Positions 52,880 to 62,007 are shown, counted from the first letter of the stretch. The stretch is 64,000 nucleotides of DNA from Rhizobium sp. CC-YZS058 (GCF_034720595.1 NZ_JAYESJ010000001.1:1018001-1082000); one strand, 5' to 3'. Notes: generated by a model not told the origin, from the sequence alone. Made by a program: numbers and translations.

Positions 52880-55192
52880 ATGATCAAAGTCCCTTCGCCG
52901 GCGCGCGCCGCCTTCCTTGCACCGCTGCGTCGTTCGTCTGGTCCGCTCGCCTTTCTCGGCCTGGTGGCGCTGATCGCTCTGCCGGCGCTCGCCGACGAGC
53001 TGATCCTGGACAGCCATTTTCGCAGCGGCAAGGACCAGTTCTGGGCTGCCGGCGGGGTCACGCTGTCGCGCAGTCCGGGCCGGCTGTGCATGGACGTTCC
53101 GGCCGGTGGGCAGCCTTGGGAGCGGCTGGCCGGCGTCAATGACCTGCATCTGTCCCCCGGCGAAACCTATCGCCTGACCTTGCGGGCCGAAGGCGGCGTC
53201 CAGCCGGTGCCGGTCCTCGTCCAGCGAGGGGCGGAGCCCTGGACCGAACAGGCCCGCATGACCCTTTCGCCCGGCAACCATCCGGCCCATCTCGATTTCA
53301 CCGCCCGCGAGAGTGACCCGGCGCAGCTTGTGCTGCAGCTCGGCGGCGCGCAGAGTGCCTATCAGATCTGCCTGCACGAGGCCTCGCTGAAGCCCGGCCT
53401 GGCGGGTGCGGCTGCGGGCGCGCCGCCCGTCGCCCCGCAATCGGGCGAAGGCAAGGTGCAGCTGATCGCGGTCAACCAGGGCGGCTATCTGCCGGATGGA
53501 CCGAAACGGGCGACGCTGCTTGCGACCACGGATGCCCCCTTGCGCTTCAAGCTGGTCGACGGATCCGGCCTCCGGGTGGCGAGCGGCGTGACCGAGCCGC
53601 GCGGCATGGACCCGACAGCGGGCGCCATGACGCAGGTGATCGATTTCACCGACGTGCCGGCGCAGGGCAGCAATTTCCATCTCGAGGTCGGCGGCGTCCG
53701 CAGCGAGCCCTTTTCCATCCGGGGCGGTCTCTATGCGAAGCTGCGTGTCGATGCGCTCTCCTGGTTCTATCCCCAGCGCAGCGGCATCGCGATCAAGGGC
53801 GAGATCGCCGGCGAGGACTATGCCAGAGCCGCAGGCCATGTCGGCGTCGCGCCGAACAAGGGCGACACGAAGGTCGGCTGCCTGACGGGTCTGGCGGCGG
53901 CAACGCTCTATGGCGGATGGAGCTGCGACTATACGCTCGACGTGTCCGGCGGATGGTATGATGCGGGCGACCAGGGAAAATATGCCGTCAGCGGGGCGAT
54001 CTCGGTCGCGCAATTGCTCGGCGCCTACGAGCGGGCGGTGACGACCGGTGCCAAGGCGCTGACGAAAGACGGACTGGCGCGCCTGCCGGAGGCCGGCAAC
54101 GGCCAGCCCGATCTTCTCGACGAGGCGCGCTGGGAGCTCGACTTCCTGCTCAGCCTGCAGGTGCCGGCCGGCAAGCCGCTCGCCGGCATGGTGCATCACA
54201 AGGTGCATGACACGCGCTGGACGGAGGTTCCGACCCTGCCGGCCGACGATCCGGAGATGCGCGCGCTGCACCGGCCGTCGACGACCGCGACCTTCGCTTT
54301 CGCGGCCGCGGCCGCGCAGGGCGCACGACTGTTCGCCGCCTCCGACAAGACCTATGCGGCGACACTGCTTTCGGCCGCCCGCACGGCCTACCAGGCGGCC
54401 AAGGCCAATCCCGATCTCTATCCGCCGACCTCGGACGGACAGCAGGGTGGTGGCGACTACCAGGATGACGACGCCTCCGACGAGGCCTACTGGGCGGCAG
54501 CCGAACTCTTCATCACCACCGGCGAGCCGGACCTCCTGGCTGACGCGAAGGCATCGCCCCATTGGGAAGGCTCGAGCTTCGTTCTGCCCGCCGCCTTCGA
54601 CTGGCGATCTGTGGCTGGTCTCGGGCGCCTCGACCTTGCGCTCTACGGCACCGCGCTGCCGCCGGAAGACCGGGCCTTCGTCCAGGCTGCGATCCGTCAG
54701 GCCGGGGCCGACTATCTGGCCCTGCAGCAGGACGAGCCTTTCGGCCATGCCTACCATCCGGAGGACGATCAGTATAACTGGGGCTCCAACCAGATGCTGC
54801 TGCAGAACATGCTGGTCATGGCCGCGGCCTATGATCTCTCGCAGGACAAAGCCCTTCTGAAGGGCGTGCGGGAAAGCATGGACTACCTGCTCGGCCGCAA
54901 TGCGCTCGGCTTCTCCTATATCACCGGCTACGGCCGGCGCTCGGCGGCCAATCAGCACAGCCGCTGGTACGCCCACCAGGCAGACCCGTCGCTGCCGAAC
55001 CCGCCGCCCGGCACGCTGGCCGGCGGCCCCAACTCGGCCTTGCTGGACGAGGTCGCCCGCAAGCAGCTGCAGGGCTGCGCCCCGCAGCGCTGCTATGTCG
55101 ACGACATCAAGGCCTGGGCCAGCAACGAAATGGCCATCAACTGGAATGCGCCGCTGGTCGCGGTCGCTTCCTTCCTGGCCGATACGCCATGA
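52880..55192 (+). CDS. Secreted glycoside hydrolase family 9 protein (endoglucanase-like)
   Basis: 770 residues from the ATG at 52880; starts at 52853 or 52832 are possible. A hydrophobic signal segment spans about residues 20-38 (ending LPALAD). About 40-180 look like a carbohydrate-binding beta domain, 190-290 an Ig-like CelD_N domain, and 300-770 the GH9 catalytic domain. Catalytic words: SGGWYDAGDQGKYAVSG (the DAGD aspartates), LLDEARWELDFLLSLQ, and near the C-terminus DDIKAWASNEMAINWNAPL with the acid Glu. It should cleave beta-1,4-glucan outside the cytoplasm. It overlaps the next gene by ATGA. Confidence 0.87.
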   Translation: MIKVPSPARAAFLAPLRRSSGPLAFLGLVALIALPALADELILDSHFRSGKDQFWAAGGVTLSRSPGRLCMDVPAGGQPWERLAGVNDLHLSPGETYRLTLRAEGGVQPVPVLVQRGAEPWTEQARMTLSPGNHPAHLDFTARESDPAQLVLQLGGAQSAYQICLHEASLKPGLAGAAAGAPPVAPQSGEGKVQLIAVNQGGYLPDGPKRATLLATTDAPLRFKLVDGSGLRVASGVTEPRGMDPTAGAMTQVIDFTDVPAQGSNFHLEVGGVRSEPFSIRGGLYAKLRVDALSWFYPQRSGIAIKGEIAGEDYARAAGHVGVAPNKGDTKVGCLTGLAAATLYGGWSCDYTLDVSGGWYDAGDQGKYAVSGAISVAQLLGAYERAVTTGAKALTKDGLARLPEAGNGQPDLLDEARWELDFLLSLQVPAGKPLAGMVHHKVHDTRWTEVPTLPADDPEMRALHRPSTTATFAFAAAAAQGARLFAASDKTYAATLLSAARTAYQAAKANPDLYPPTSDGQQGGGDYQDDDASDEAYWAAAELFITTGEPDLLADAKASPHWEGSSFVLPAAFDWRSVAGLGRLDLALYGTALPPEDRAFVQAAIRQAGADYLALQQDEPFGHAYHPEDDQYNWGSNQMLLQNMLVMAAAYDLSQDKALLKGVRESMDYLLGRNALGFSYITGYGRRSAANQHSRWYAHQADPSLPNPPPGTLAGGPNSALLDEVARKQLQGCAPQRCYVDDIKAWASNEMAINWNAPLVAVASFLADTP

Positions 55193-56361
55193 GCGACGCT
55201 GCACCGGTTCCGCCGGGCAGCACCGGCATCGCCCTCATCGGCACGGGCTTCGTCGCCGATTACTACATGACGACCCTGGCCCGTCACCCCGGGCTCCGCC
55301 TCGTTGGTGCCTATGATCGGGACCAGCAGCGGCTCGATCAGTTCGCGCGGTTCTGGTCCATCTCCGCCTATGACACGCTTGAGGCGGCCTTGACCGACCC
55401 GAAGGTGGCGATCGTCGTCAATCTCACCACGCCGGAAAGCCATTTCGACATCAACTGCCGGGCGCTCGACGCCGGCAAACATGTCTATTGCGAGAAGCCG
55501 CTCGCCCTGACGGTGGAGGAAGCGCACGCGGTCGTGGAGCGCGCCAGCGCGCGCGGTCTCCTGCTGGCCGGCGCACCCGCCAATGCCCTGAGCGACGCCT
55601 TCCACCATACCAAGGCGCTGCTCGACGCCGGCGCCATCGGCAGGCCGCGTTTGGTCTATGCGGAGATGGAGGATGGCCCGGTCTTCCGCGCGAACTGGCA
55701 GACCTGGCGCAGCCGCTCCGGCGCAAGGTGGCCCGGGGTGCATGAATTCGAACTCGGCTGCACGCTGGAGCATGCGGGCTATGCCACCGCCTGGCTTTAT
55801 GGCCTGTTCGGTCCGATCGCCCATGTCGCCGCCGTCTCGGCTCTCACCTTCCCGCAGAAGGGTCCCGGTACGGAAGGCCTGCGGCTCGGTCCGGATTTTT
55901 CCGTCGGCTGCCTGACCCATGCCTCCGGCGTCGTGGCGCGGCTGAGCTGCGGCCTTGCCGCCCCGCGGGATCGCTCGCTCACCATCCTCGGAGAGACGGG
56001 CACCCTGATCGTTCGCGATCTGTGGGATCACCGCTCCGCCGTGCAGGTCGAGGGCGGCGCAAAGGGTCGCAGCCTCGCCTATCGCCTGCTCGCAAGGCTC
56101 GAAGACCGGCTCGGCCGCAAGCTGCCGCTGCGGCTGATGCCGGGACGCGTGGCGCCCTATCCAAGATCCCTGACAAGGACGTCCGGCGCCTTGCCGGCCT
56201 ATCCCTCTCAGATCGATTTTTCGCGCGGCGTGGCGGCTCTGGCCGAGGCCGTGCGCGGTGGGCCGACGCCGCTGTTTTCCGGCCGGACGGCCCTGCACCT
56301 GACGGAGATCGTGCTGGCGCTGAACGCCGGCCTGCGGGACGTGACACCCAGTCAACCCTGA
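55189..56361 (+). CDS. Gfo/Idh/MocA-family oxidoreductase
   Basis: 390 residues with an N-terminal NAD(P) fold (IALIGTGFVADYYMTTLA, residues about 14-31) and the family lysine motif HVYCEKPLALT (about 97-107). The C-terminal half is the Gfo/Idh substrate domain. It probably oxidises a sugar, inositol or sugar nucleotide. The start overlaps the GH9 stop by four bases, an unusual coupling of a secreted glycosidase and a cytoplasmic dehydrogenase, suggesting a shared glycan pathway. Substrate unknown. Confidence 0.86.
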   Translation: MSDAAPVPPGSTGIALIGTGFVADYYMTTLARHPGLRLVGAYDRDQQRLDQFARFWSISAYDTLEAALTDPKVAIVVNLTTPESHFDINCRALDAGKHVYCEKPLALTVEEAHAVVERASARGLLLAGAPANALSDAFHHTKALLDAGAIGRPRLVYAEMEDGPVFRANWQTWRSRSGARWPGVHEFELGCTLEHAGYATAWLYGLFGPIAHVAAVSALTFPQKGPGTEGLRLGPDFSVGCLTHASGVVARLSCGLAAPRDRSLTILGETGTLIVRDLWDHRSAVQVEGGAKGRSLAYRLLARLEDRLGRKLPLRLMPGRVAPYPRSLTRTSGALPAYPSQIDFSRGVAALAEAVRGGPTPLFSGRTALHLTEIVLALNAGLRDVTPSQP

Positions 56362-56383
56362 CGAGGATCGCCTTGCGCGCGGC

Positions 56384-57469
56384 TCAAGGGTGCGGTGTCT
56401 GCGTGCGGATCGTTTCGATGATGGCCGCCGCGCTGCGGGTGAGCCAGTGCGGCGCGGTCTCCTCTTCGGCCTGTCCGGCGCGGATGGCGCGGCTCGCAGC
56501 CTCGATCTCGAACTGCAGGCCGCTGCCGGCAAAGGGCAGGTCTTCGGTGTGGACGTTTGGCAGGAGACGGACGGCGCGCCTCAGTCCGGCCGCGAGCCGG
56601 CCGGAGGACGGCTCGCTGAGCAACCGACCGACGCCACCCTCAGCCTTTATGAGGCGGCGTGCGGCGATGAAGGGTCCGTCCAGGATGAGCGTGCCCCGCT
56701 CGCCCTCGATGACGAAGGCGTTCCGTCCAGTCCTGTCGAAACTGCAGGACAGCGCGGCTGAAAATCCGGAATAGTCCAGCCGCATGGCGGCCGAGGAATC
56801 CACTCCGCTCGGCGCGGCCCGCCAGCTCCCCTCGACCCGTCCAGGCTTTCCGAACAGCGAAAGCGTCAGCGCGATCGGATAGATGCCGAGGTCGAGCAGG
56901 GCCCCGCCGCCGAGCGCGGCGGAGAAGAACCGGTCCTCGGCATTGAACGGCTTGTGAAAGGCCAGCTCACCGCGCACGGCGCGAATGGTTCCGATGGTCC
57001 CGGAGGCGAGCACCGCGCGCAGGCGCTGGATGGCCGGCAGATAGAGCAGCCACAGCGCTTCCATGAGAAATGAGCTGAGAGCGCGGGCCTGACTGATGAG
57101 CGCGTGCGTGTCAGAGAGCGAGGTGGTGAGCGTCTTTTCGCAAAGCACCGGCTTGCCCGCTGCCAGCAGCGTGGCCACCTGCGCGGCGTGCGCGCTGTTG
57201 GGCGAGGCGACATAGACCGCATCGATCCTTGCGTCCTGCGCCAGCGCGGTGAGGTCCGTCGAGAGGCTGAGCGGGCCGAACCGGCGGGAAAAGGCGTCCG
57301 CGGCCTCGGGACTGCGCGAGCAGACCGAGACCAGCGATGCGGAAGGGGCAAGGGCGATGTCCCGCGCGAAACTGGCGGCAATCGACCCGGTGCCGACCAC
57401 CGCCCAACGAACGGGACGGTCTGTTTGATGGAGCAGAGCGCTGTCCATGGATGCGGACACCATGGACAT
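56384..57469 (-). CDS. Gfo/Idh/MocA-family oxidoreductase, convergent copy
   Basis: 361 residues from the ATG at 57467-57469, nine bases after GAGG; later ATGs are also in frame. NAD(P) fold WAVVGTGSIAASFARDIALA and the motif KPVLCEKTLTTS. The substrate domain has MEALWLLYLPAIQRLR and GGGALLDLGIYPI, close to dihydrodiol/glucose-fructose dehydrogenase-like members. It converges on the previous Gfo/Idh gene with a 22-bp gap. The two are only distantly similar. Substrate unknown. Confidence 0.85.
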   Translation of the reverse strand: MSMVSASMDSALLHQTDRPVRWAVVGTGSIAASFARDIALAPSASLVSVCSRSPEAADAFSRRFGPLSLSTDLTALAQDARIDAVYVASPNSAHAAQVATLLAAGKPVLCEKTLTTSLSDTHALISQARALSSFLMEALWLLYLPAIQRLRAVLASGTIGTIRAVRGELAFHKPFNAEDRFFSAALGGGALLDLGIYPIALTLSLFGKPGRVEGSWRAAPSGVDSSAAMRLDYSGFSAALSCSFDRTGRNAFVIEGERGTLILDGPFIAARRLIKAEGGVGRLLSEPSSGRLAAGLRRAVRLLPNVHTEDLPFAGSGLQFEIEAASRAIRAGQAEEETAPHWLTRSAAAIIETIRTQTPHP

Positions 57470-57603
57470 GGTTCTCACCCTCATTGGGCCGCAGAGGGGA
57501 CAAAGGAGGAAACCCCTCCCAGGACGGACCATCCTTTGTCCTGCGGCTCATGCACGTCATTTCTGCCGATGGCCTGACGGTCCGGCAATCGGCGGGTCAA
57601 GCG

Positions 57604-57939
57604 TCAGGCAGTCCGACGACGGGCCGGAGCCGCGGTGCCATCCTCGCTGTAGATGTCCGACAGGGTCTTGAGAACCTTCAGGACCGATTCCGACGAGCTG
57701 GAATAGTAGATCGTCTGGGCATCGCGGCGGGTGGTGACGAGGTTCTGCGCGCGCAGCTTGGACAGGTGCTGCGAAAGGGCAGACTGGCTGAGGCCGACCT
57801 GATTGGCCAGAGCGCCAACCGCAACTTCGCCCTTGACCAGTTCGTTCAGGATCAGGAGGCGTTTCGGATTGGCCATGGCCGAGAGAAATTCAGCGGCAAC
57901 TTCGGCACGCTCATGTTCTTGGTGAGGGATCGCTTCCAT
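57604..57939 (-). CDS. nolR: NolR-like ArsR-family regulator
   Basis: 111 residues from the ATG at 57937-57939, eight bases after GGAG. A winged helix nearly identical in pattern to rhizobial NolR: EFLSAMANPKRLLILNELV, then VGLSQSALSQHLSKLRAQNL and VTTRRDAQTIYYSSSSESV. NolR represses nod genes and also tunes growth, conjugation and quorum-sensing genes in Sinorhizobium and Rhizobium. It lacks the metal-binding cysteines of metal-sensing ArsR proteins. A match to the NolR box lies about 80 bp upstream, as expected for self-repression. A perfect ATCGTCC/GGACGAT repeat (57961-57978) is nearer the start. Confidence 0.9.
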   Translation of the reverse strand: MEAIPHQEHERAEVAAEFLSAMANPKRLLILNELVKGEVAVGALANQVGLSQSALSQHLSKLRAQNLVTTRRDAQTIYYSSSSESVLKVLKTLSDIYSEDGTAAPARRRTA

Positions 57940-58018
57940 TCCTAATACTCCATGCATTCGATCGTCCGGACGGACGATGGGACAGACCACTCATGTGTGG
58001 CGAGTGGGAAACCAGACA

Positions 58019-58034
58019 ATTAGGCATCAGACAT
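58019..58034 (+). promoter_or_regulatory. Candidate NolR box upstream of nolR
   Basis: ATTAG-N9-AT matches the published NolR consensus (A/T)TTAG-N9-A(T/A). It lies in the 142-bp gap upstream of nolR, fitting autoregulation. The motif is short, so chance occurrence is possible. Confidence 0.5.
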
Positions 58035-58081
58035 AAAGCGAACAACAGGGCACTGCGAAATTTAGGGGTAGCTTTTGCGAA

Positions 58082-58825
58082 TTAACCGTAAAGTTTGTGA
58101 AGCTCAGACGCCAATTCGTCAACTGATGCTAACTCATGGTTGAACTCTACACGAAGAAATTGATCCTTCGAGGCAAGATCGAGACCGGCAGCATCCAGCC
58201 CAACCACGGTCCATTGTCCCGAGGTCTTCTTTATCTGCAACGTTGCAAGCCGTCTCGGAATGTCGGAAACGGACATATTGAGAATGTCCAGCTGATCCTG
58301 TTCCTTGGCCGCAAGGGACTGGCGGGCAGGCGAGGTGATCTGGAGAAAGTGCGGGTCGATTTGGTAAGCGCGCCCGAATCCACCATTCAAGGATGCAGCC
58401 ACGGGAAGAAGTCGGAAGAAGCGGAAATCCGGAAGGTCTACGTAAAGCTGAGCTTTCGGGTGGCGACGAAGGTAGCGGGCACGCAGCATGTGATGGCTTG
58501 GTGAGTCGCCTTCGACCAGATGAGCACGACAGCGCAGGCTCATCCGGGGGTGGGCGAGGGGGTCGCCTTTTCCCACCTCGCCGACGAGAAGCGAGCACCG
58601 CGGATCGTGATGAAGCGCCCGCGTATGAGCCGCGAGACCGGAAACGAGCGTCACCGGCACGCCGTCGATATCCATGCCGAGCGCCACCCGGCTGGCATGG
58701 GGAAAGCCGCCGTCATCCGGCTCGAGCACCGCAAGGCTGCCGAAGCGCGCGCTGCGCAGCAGCCGTCGCGCAAGGGCGATGGCCTCCGCATTTGGCTCCT
58801 GGTAGACGGACGGGCTGTTCGACAC
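58082..58825 (-). CDS. HugZ-like haem/flavin split-barrel protein
   Basis: 247 residues from a GTG at 58823-58825 behind GAGGTC. The N-terminal half is a pyridoxamine-phosphate-oxidase-like split barrel (EAIALARRLLRSARFGSLAVL, FPHASRVALGMD, DPRCSLLVGEVGKGDPLAHPR with the key words written apart). The C-terminal domain is of the HugZ type (GFGRAYQIDPHFL). HugZ proteins bind and degrade haem for iron. A perfect 20-bp palindrome lies 31 bp upstream and suggests tight control. Whether haem is the substrate here is inference. Confidence 0.8.
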   Translation of the reverse strand: MSNSPSVYQEPNAEAIALARRLLRSARFGSLAVLEPDDGGFPHASRVALGMDIDGVPVTLVSGLAAHTRALHHDPRCSLLVGEVGKGDPLAHPRMSLRCRAHLVEGDSPSHHMLRARYLRRHPKAQLYVDLPDFRFFRLLPVAASLNGGFGRAYQIDPHFLQITSPARQSLAAKEQDQLDILNMSVSDIPRRLATLQIKKTSGQWTVVGLDAAGLDLASKDQFLRVEFNHELASVDELASELHKLYG

Positions 58826-58856
58826 GCTCTGACCTCGACTGCTCCAGACGCACACT

Positions 58857-58876
58857 ATATTCGAATTTTCGAATAT
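58857..58876. promoter_or_regulatory. 20-bp perfect palindrome before the HugZ-like gene
   Basis: ATATTCGAA-TT-TTCGAATAT: nine perfect base pairs, very A+T-rich for this genome, 31 bp before the GTG start. It is a strong operator candidate. An iron or haem regulator (Irr, RirA, or HmuR type) is a guess from the gene's role. Confidence 0.6.
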
Positions 58877-58935
58877 TTAAATAGGAAAGCTGCCGTGCGG
58901 GAACACGGTTGCGTGAGGACGCGGCGAGGGGCTGA

Positions 58936-59988
58936 TCAGACAGGCCGGTTGCGGTGCTGCGTCAACCCTTCCAAAATATTCTGCGCAGTGATCGTTCCGA
59001 TCATCATGCCGTTCTCCACGACGCCGATCGCGCCGGGATGGCTGGTCATTGCATCGAGAACGGCGACGAGCGGCGTTTCCGGCTGGGCGGTTCCGGTCAC
59101 GCCGGCCGCCATGTCCGGGCGCGGTGCGCCGGGGCGCATCACGTCGCTTGCCGTCAGCATGGCGATCGGGTTCATGTGCTGAACGAAATCCGCGACATAG
59201 CTGTTGGCCGGGTTGCGGACGATCTCACGCGGCGTGCCGCACTGGATGATCCGCCCGGATTCCATGATGGCGATCCGGTTGCCGATGCGGAAGGCCTCGT
59301 CCAGATCGTGACTGACGAACAGGATCGTCTTCTTCAGCCGCCGCTGGAACTCGAGCAGTTCGTCCTGCAGCCGGGTTCGGATCAGGGGGTCAAGTGCGGA
59401 GAAGGGCTCGTCCATCAAGAGGATCGGCGCGCCGGTGGCAAAGGCGCGGGCAAGGCCCACCCGCTGCTGCATGCCGCCGGAAAGCTCCTGCACCTTGCGC
59501 TTTGACCATTTGGCGAGATTGACGAGCTCGAGCTGCTCGCCCACCCGCCGCTTGCGCTCCGCCTCGCTGACACCGGCGAGCTCCAGGCCGAAACCCACAT
59601 TGTCCTCCACCGTGCGCCAGGGCAGCAGGGCGAATTGCTGGAAGACCATGGAGACCGTGTGCATGCGGAAATCGCGCAGCGCCTTGGGGCCGGCCGTGTA
59701 GGGATTGATCGGCCCGTTCGGTGTGCGCACCTCCACCTGGCCGCGCACCACCGGGGCAAGCCCGTTGACCGCGCGCAGCAGGGTCGACTTGCCGGAACCG
59801 GAGAGCCCCATCAGCACCAGGATCTCGCCCTCGCGGATCGAGAGCGTCGCATCGGCAACGCCGAGCACCAGGCCCGTCGCGGCGCCGATCTCGTCACGTG
59901 TGCGGCCCTGGTCGATGAGGGACAGCGCCCGATCCGGCTTGTTGCCGAACACGATATCGACATTGCGGAAGGAAACCGCTTCGCTCAT
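58936..59988 (-). CDS. choV: ChoV, choline ABC transporter ATP-binding protein
   Basis: 350 residues: ABC cassette with Walker A GLSGSGKST (about 60-68), Q-loop FQQFALLPWRTV, signature LSGGMQQRVGLARA and Walker B ILLMDEPFSALDP, followed by a short CBS-like C-terminal domain, the ProV/OpuA pattern. It powers choline uptake with ChoW and ChoX. Its start overlaps the choW stop (ATGA). Last gene of choXWV. Confidence 0.92.
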   Translation of the reverse strand: MSEAVSFRNVDIVFGNKPDRALSLIDQGRTRDEIGAATGLVLGVADATLSIREGEILVLMGLSGSGKSTLLRAVNGLAPVVRGQVEVRTPNGPINPYTAGPKALRDFRMHTVSMVFQQFALLPWRTVEDNVGFGLELAGVSEAERKRRVGEQLELVNLAKWSKRKVQELSGGMQQRVGLARAFATGAPILLMDEPFSALDPLIRTRLQDELLEFQRRLKKTILFVSHDLDEAFRIGNRIAIMESGRIIQCGTPREIVRNPANSYVADFVQHMNPIAMLTASDVMRPGAPRPDMAAGVTGTAQPETPLVAVLDAMTSHPGAIGVVENGMMIGTITAQNILEGLTQHRNRPV

Positions 59989-60830
59989 GCGCCTTCTCCT
60001 TCATCCGCCACGCGGAACAGCCGGTCGAGAATGATGGCGAGGATGACGATGCAGAGCCCGGCCTCGAAGCCCTTCGCCACATTGACGGTGTTCAGCGCCC
60101 GCAGGACGGGCACGCCGAGACCGTTGGCGCCGACAAGGGCGGCGATGACCACCATCGACAGCGACAGCATGATGGTCTGCGTCAGCCCGGCCATGATCTG
60201 CGGCGCGGCGAAAGGCAGTTCGATCTTGCGCAGCACCTGCGAGGAGGTGGCGCCGAAGGAGACTGCGGCTTCCACCAGCGCCGGCGGCGTGGAGATGATG
60301 CCGAGCCGGGTGAGGCGGATGGGGGCGGGGATGGCGAAGATCACCGTGGCGATGAGGCCCGGGACCATGCCGAGACCGAACAGGATCAGCGCCGGAATGA
60401 GATAGACGAAGGTGGGGATCGTCTGCATGAGGTCGAGGACCGGCCGCAGGAACGCATAGAACCAGGGCCGGCGCGCCGCCGCAATGCCGAGCGGAATGCC
60501 GACCGCCATGGAGACGGCGCTTGCCGCCAGCACGAGCGCCAGCGTTTCCGTCGTCTCTTTCCAGTAGCCCTGGTTGATGATGAGCAGCAGACCGAACAGC
60601 GTGAACAGCGCAACGCCGATCGAGCGGCGCAGCCAGAAGGACAGCGCGGTCACCAGCGCCACCACGATCAGCGGATGTGGGGTCTGCAGCACGACCAGGA
60701 TACCGGCGACGACGCTGGCAAGGAAGGCCGAGAGCTGATCGAAAAAGAGACTGAAATGGGTCGTGAGCCAATCGACGAAGGCTTTTGCCCCCATGCCGAT
60801 CGGAACGCGATATCCGGTCAGGAAATCCAT
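59985..60830 (-). CDS. choW: ChoW, choline ABC transporter permease
   Basis: 281 residues with about six transmembrane segments and the permease loop AVSFGATSSQVLRKIELPFAAP (EAA motif, about 195-217). Similar in layout to ProW. It lies 161 bp after choX, with a terminator-like hairpin in the gap, and overlaps choV. It forms the inner-membrane channel for choline. Confidence 0.92.
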   Translation of the reverse strand: MDFLTGYRVPIGMGAKAFVDWLTTHFSLFFDQLSAFLASVVAGILVVLQTPHPLIVVALVTALSFWLRRSIGVALFTLFGLLLIINQGYWKETTETLALVLAASAVSMAVGIPLGIAAARRPWFYAFLRPVLDLMQTIPTFVYLIPALILFGLGMVPGLIATVIFAIPAPIRLTRLGIISTPPALVEAAVSFGATSSQVLRKIELPFAAPQIMAGLTQTIMLSLSMVVIAALVGANGLGVPVLRALNTVNVAKGFEAGLCIVILAIILDRLFRVADEGEGA

Positions 60831-60954
60831 GGACGATCATTTCCTTCGTGAGAGGACGGGCGGACGAGGAAAATGCCGGCAGGCTGTCATGCGCAACCGC
60901 GCGGCCGCACCACTATGCGGTCGCTGCGCATCATGATCCAGTCCGGCGAAAGTG

Positions 60955-60980
60955 AAAAGACGGGGAGGGCCCCGTCTTTT
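60955..60980 (-). terminator. Attenuating terminator between choX and choW
   Basis: AAAAGACGGGG pairs perfectly over 11 bp with CCCCGTCTTTT around a 4-nt loop; in the minus-strand transcript the stem ends in UUUU. It lies just after the choX stop. It should make more ChoX than ChoWV. Confidence 0.85.
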
Positions 60981-60991
60981 CTCGTTTCGGC

Positions 60992-61948
60992 TCAGACTCC
61001 GAGCTTTTCCTTGACGGCGGCCAGGCCATCCTTGCCGTCCATTGTCGTCACGCCGGCCAGCCACGGCGCCAGCACGTCCGGATTGGCCTTCAGCCATTCC
61101 GTTCCGGCCTGCTTGGGATCCTCGCCATCATTGAGGATCTTGCCCATGATATGGTTTTCCATATCGAGCGTGAATTTGAGCTGCGAGATCAGCTTGCCGA
61201 TATTGGGGCATTCCTGCACGAAACCGGCGCGGGTGTTGGTGTAGACGGTCGCGCCGCCGAAGTTCGGGCCGAAGGTGCTGTCGCCACCGGTCAGATAGGT
61301 CATCTGGAAGCTGGAATTCATCGGGTGTGGTGCCCAGCCAAGGAAGACGACCGGCTTCTGGTCCTTCTCGGCGCGGGCAACCTGCGCCAGCATGCCCTGT
61401 TCGGAGCTCTCGACGACTTCGAGGCCGCCCATGCCCATCTCGTTCTTCTCGATCAGCGTCATGACCAGGCGGTTGCCGTCATTGCCGGGCTCGATGCCGT
61501 AGATCTTGCCGTCAAGCTCATCCTTGTGCTTGCCGATGTCGGAGAAGTCCTTGATGCCGAGTTCGGCGCCCTTGGCATTGGTGGCGAGCGTGTATTTCGC
61601 GCCTTCCAGATTTGCGCCGAGCGACTCGACCGACTTGTCGTCGAGATAGGGCTGAACGTCCTTCTGCTGTGCCGGCATCCAGTTACCGAGGAAGACGTCG
61701 ATGTCCTTGTTCTTCAGCGACTGGTAGGTCACCGGAACCGAAAGAACCTTGATGTCGGGCGTGTAGCCAAGAGCTTCCACAATGACCGCCGTGGTTGCGG
61801 TGGTGGCGGTGATGTCGGTCCAGCCGACATCCGAAAAGCGCACGGTCGCACAGCTTTCCGGATCAGCGGCCAGCGCCGCGGTACCGGTCAGCGCCGAGGC
61901 GGCGAAGGCCGTCGTCAGCAGGAGGGTCTGGGTGAAAGCTCTTGTCAT
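60992..61948 (-). CDS. choX: ChoX, choline-binding periplasmic protein
   Basis: 318 residues. The signal peptide covers about the first 27 residues (ending ALAADPES). The mature protein carries the cluster F binding-protein pattern: VRFSDVGWTDITATTATTA, VFLGNWMPAQ, YGIEPGNDGNRLV and VFLGWAPHPMN, where aromatic residues (Trp, Tyr) would form the cage around the choline trimethylammonium group. It delivers choline to ChoWV. RBS AAGGGA. A GCTTG/CAAGC repeat at 62008-62022 lies about 60 bp upstream. Confidence 0.93.
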   Translation of the reverse strand: MTRAFTQTLLLTTAFAASALTGTAALAADPESCATVRFSDVGWTDITATTATTAVIVEALGYTPDIKVLSVPVTYQSLKNKDIDVFLGNWMPAQQKDVQPYLDDKSVESLGANLEGAKYTLATNAKGAELGIKDFSDIGKHKDELDGKIYGIEPGNDGNRLVMTLIEKNEMGMGGLEVVESSEQGMLAQVARAEKDQKPVVFLGWAPHPMNSSFQMTYLTGGDSTFGPNFGGATVYTNTRAGFVQECPNIGKLISQLKFTLDMENHIMGKILNDGEDPKQAGTEWLKANPDVLAPWLAGVTTMDGKDGLAAVKEKLGV

Positions 61949-62007
61949 CGTGTTGTTCCCTTATCGTATGACGTCAGCCAATCATCAATTTCAGGTCGTT
62001 TCAACCC

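Noticed and set aside
52817..55204. 795-residue minus-strand frame opposite the GH9 gene
   Set aside because: The plus-strand frame carries signal peptide and GH9 active-site words; the antisense frame is Arg/Gly/Gln-rich without pattern.
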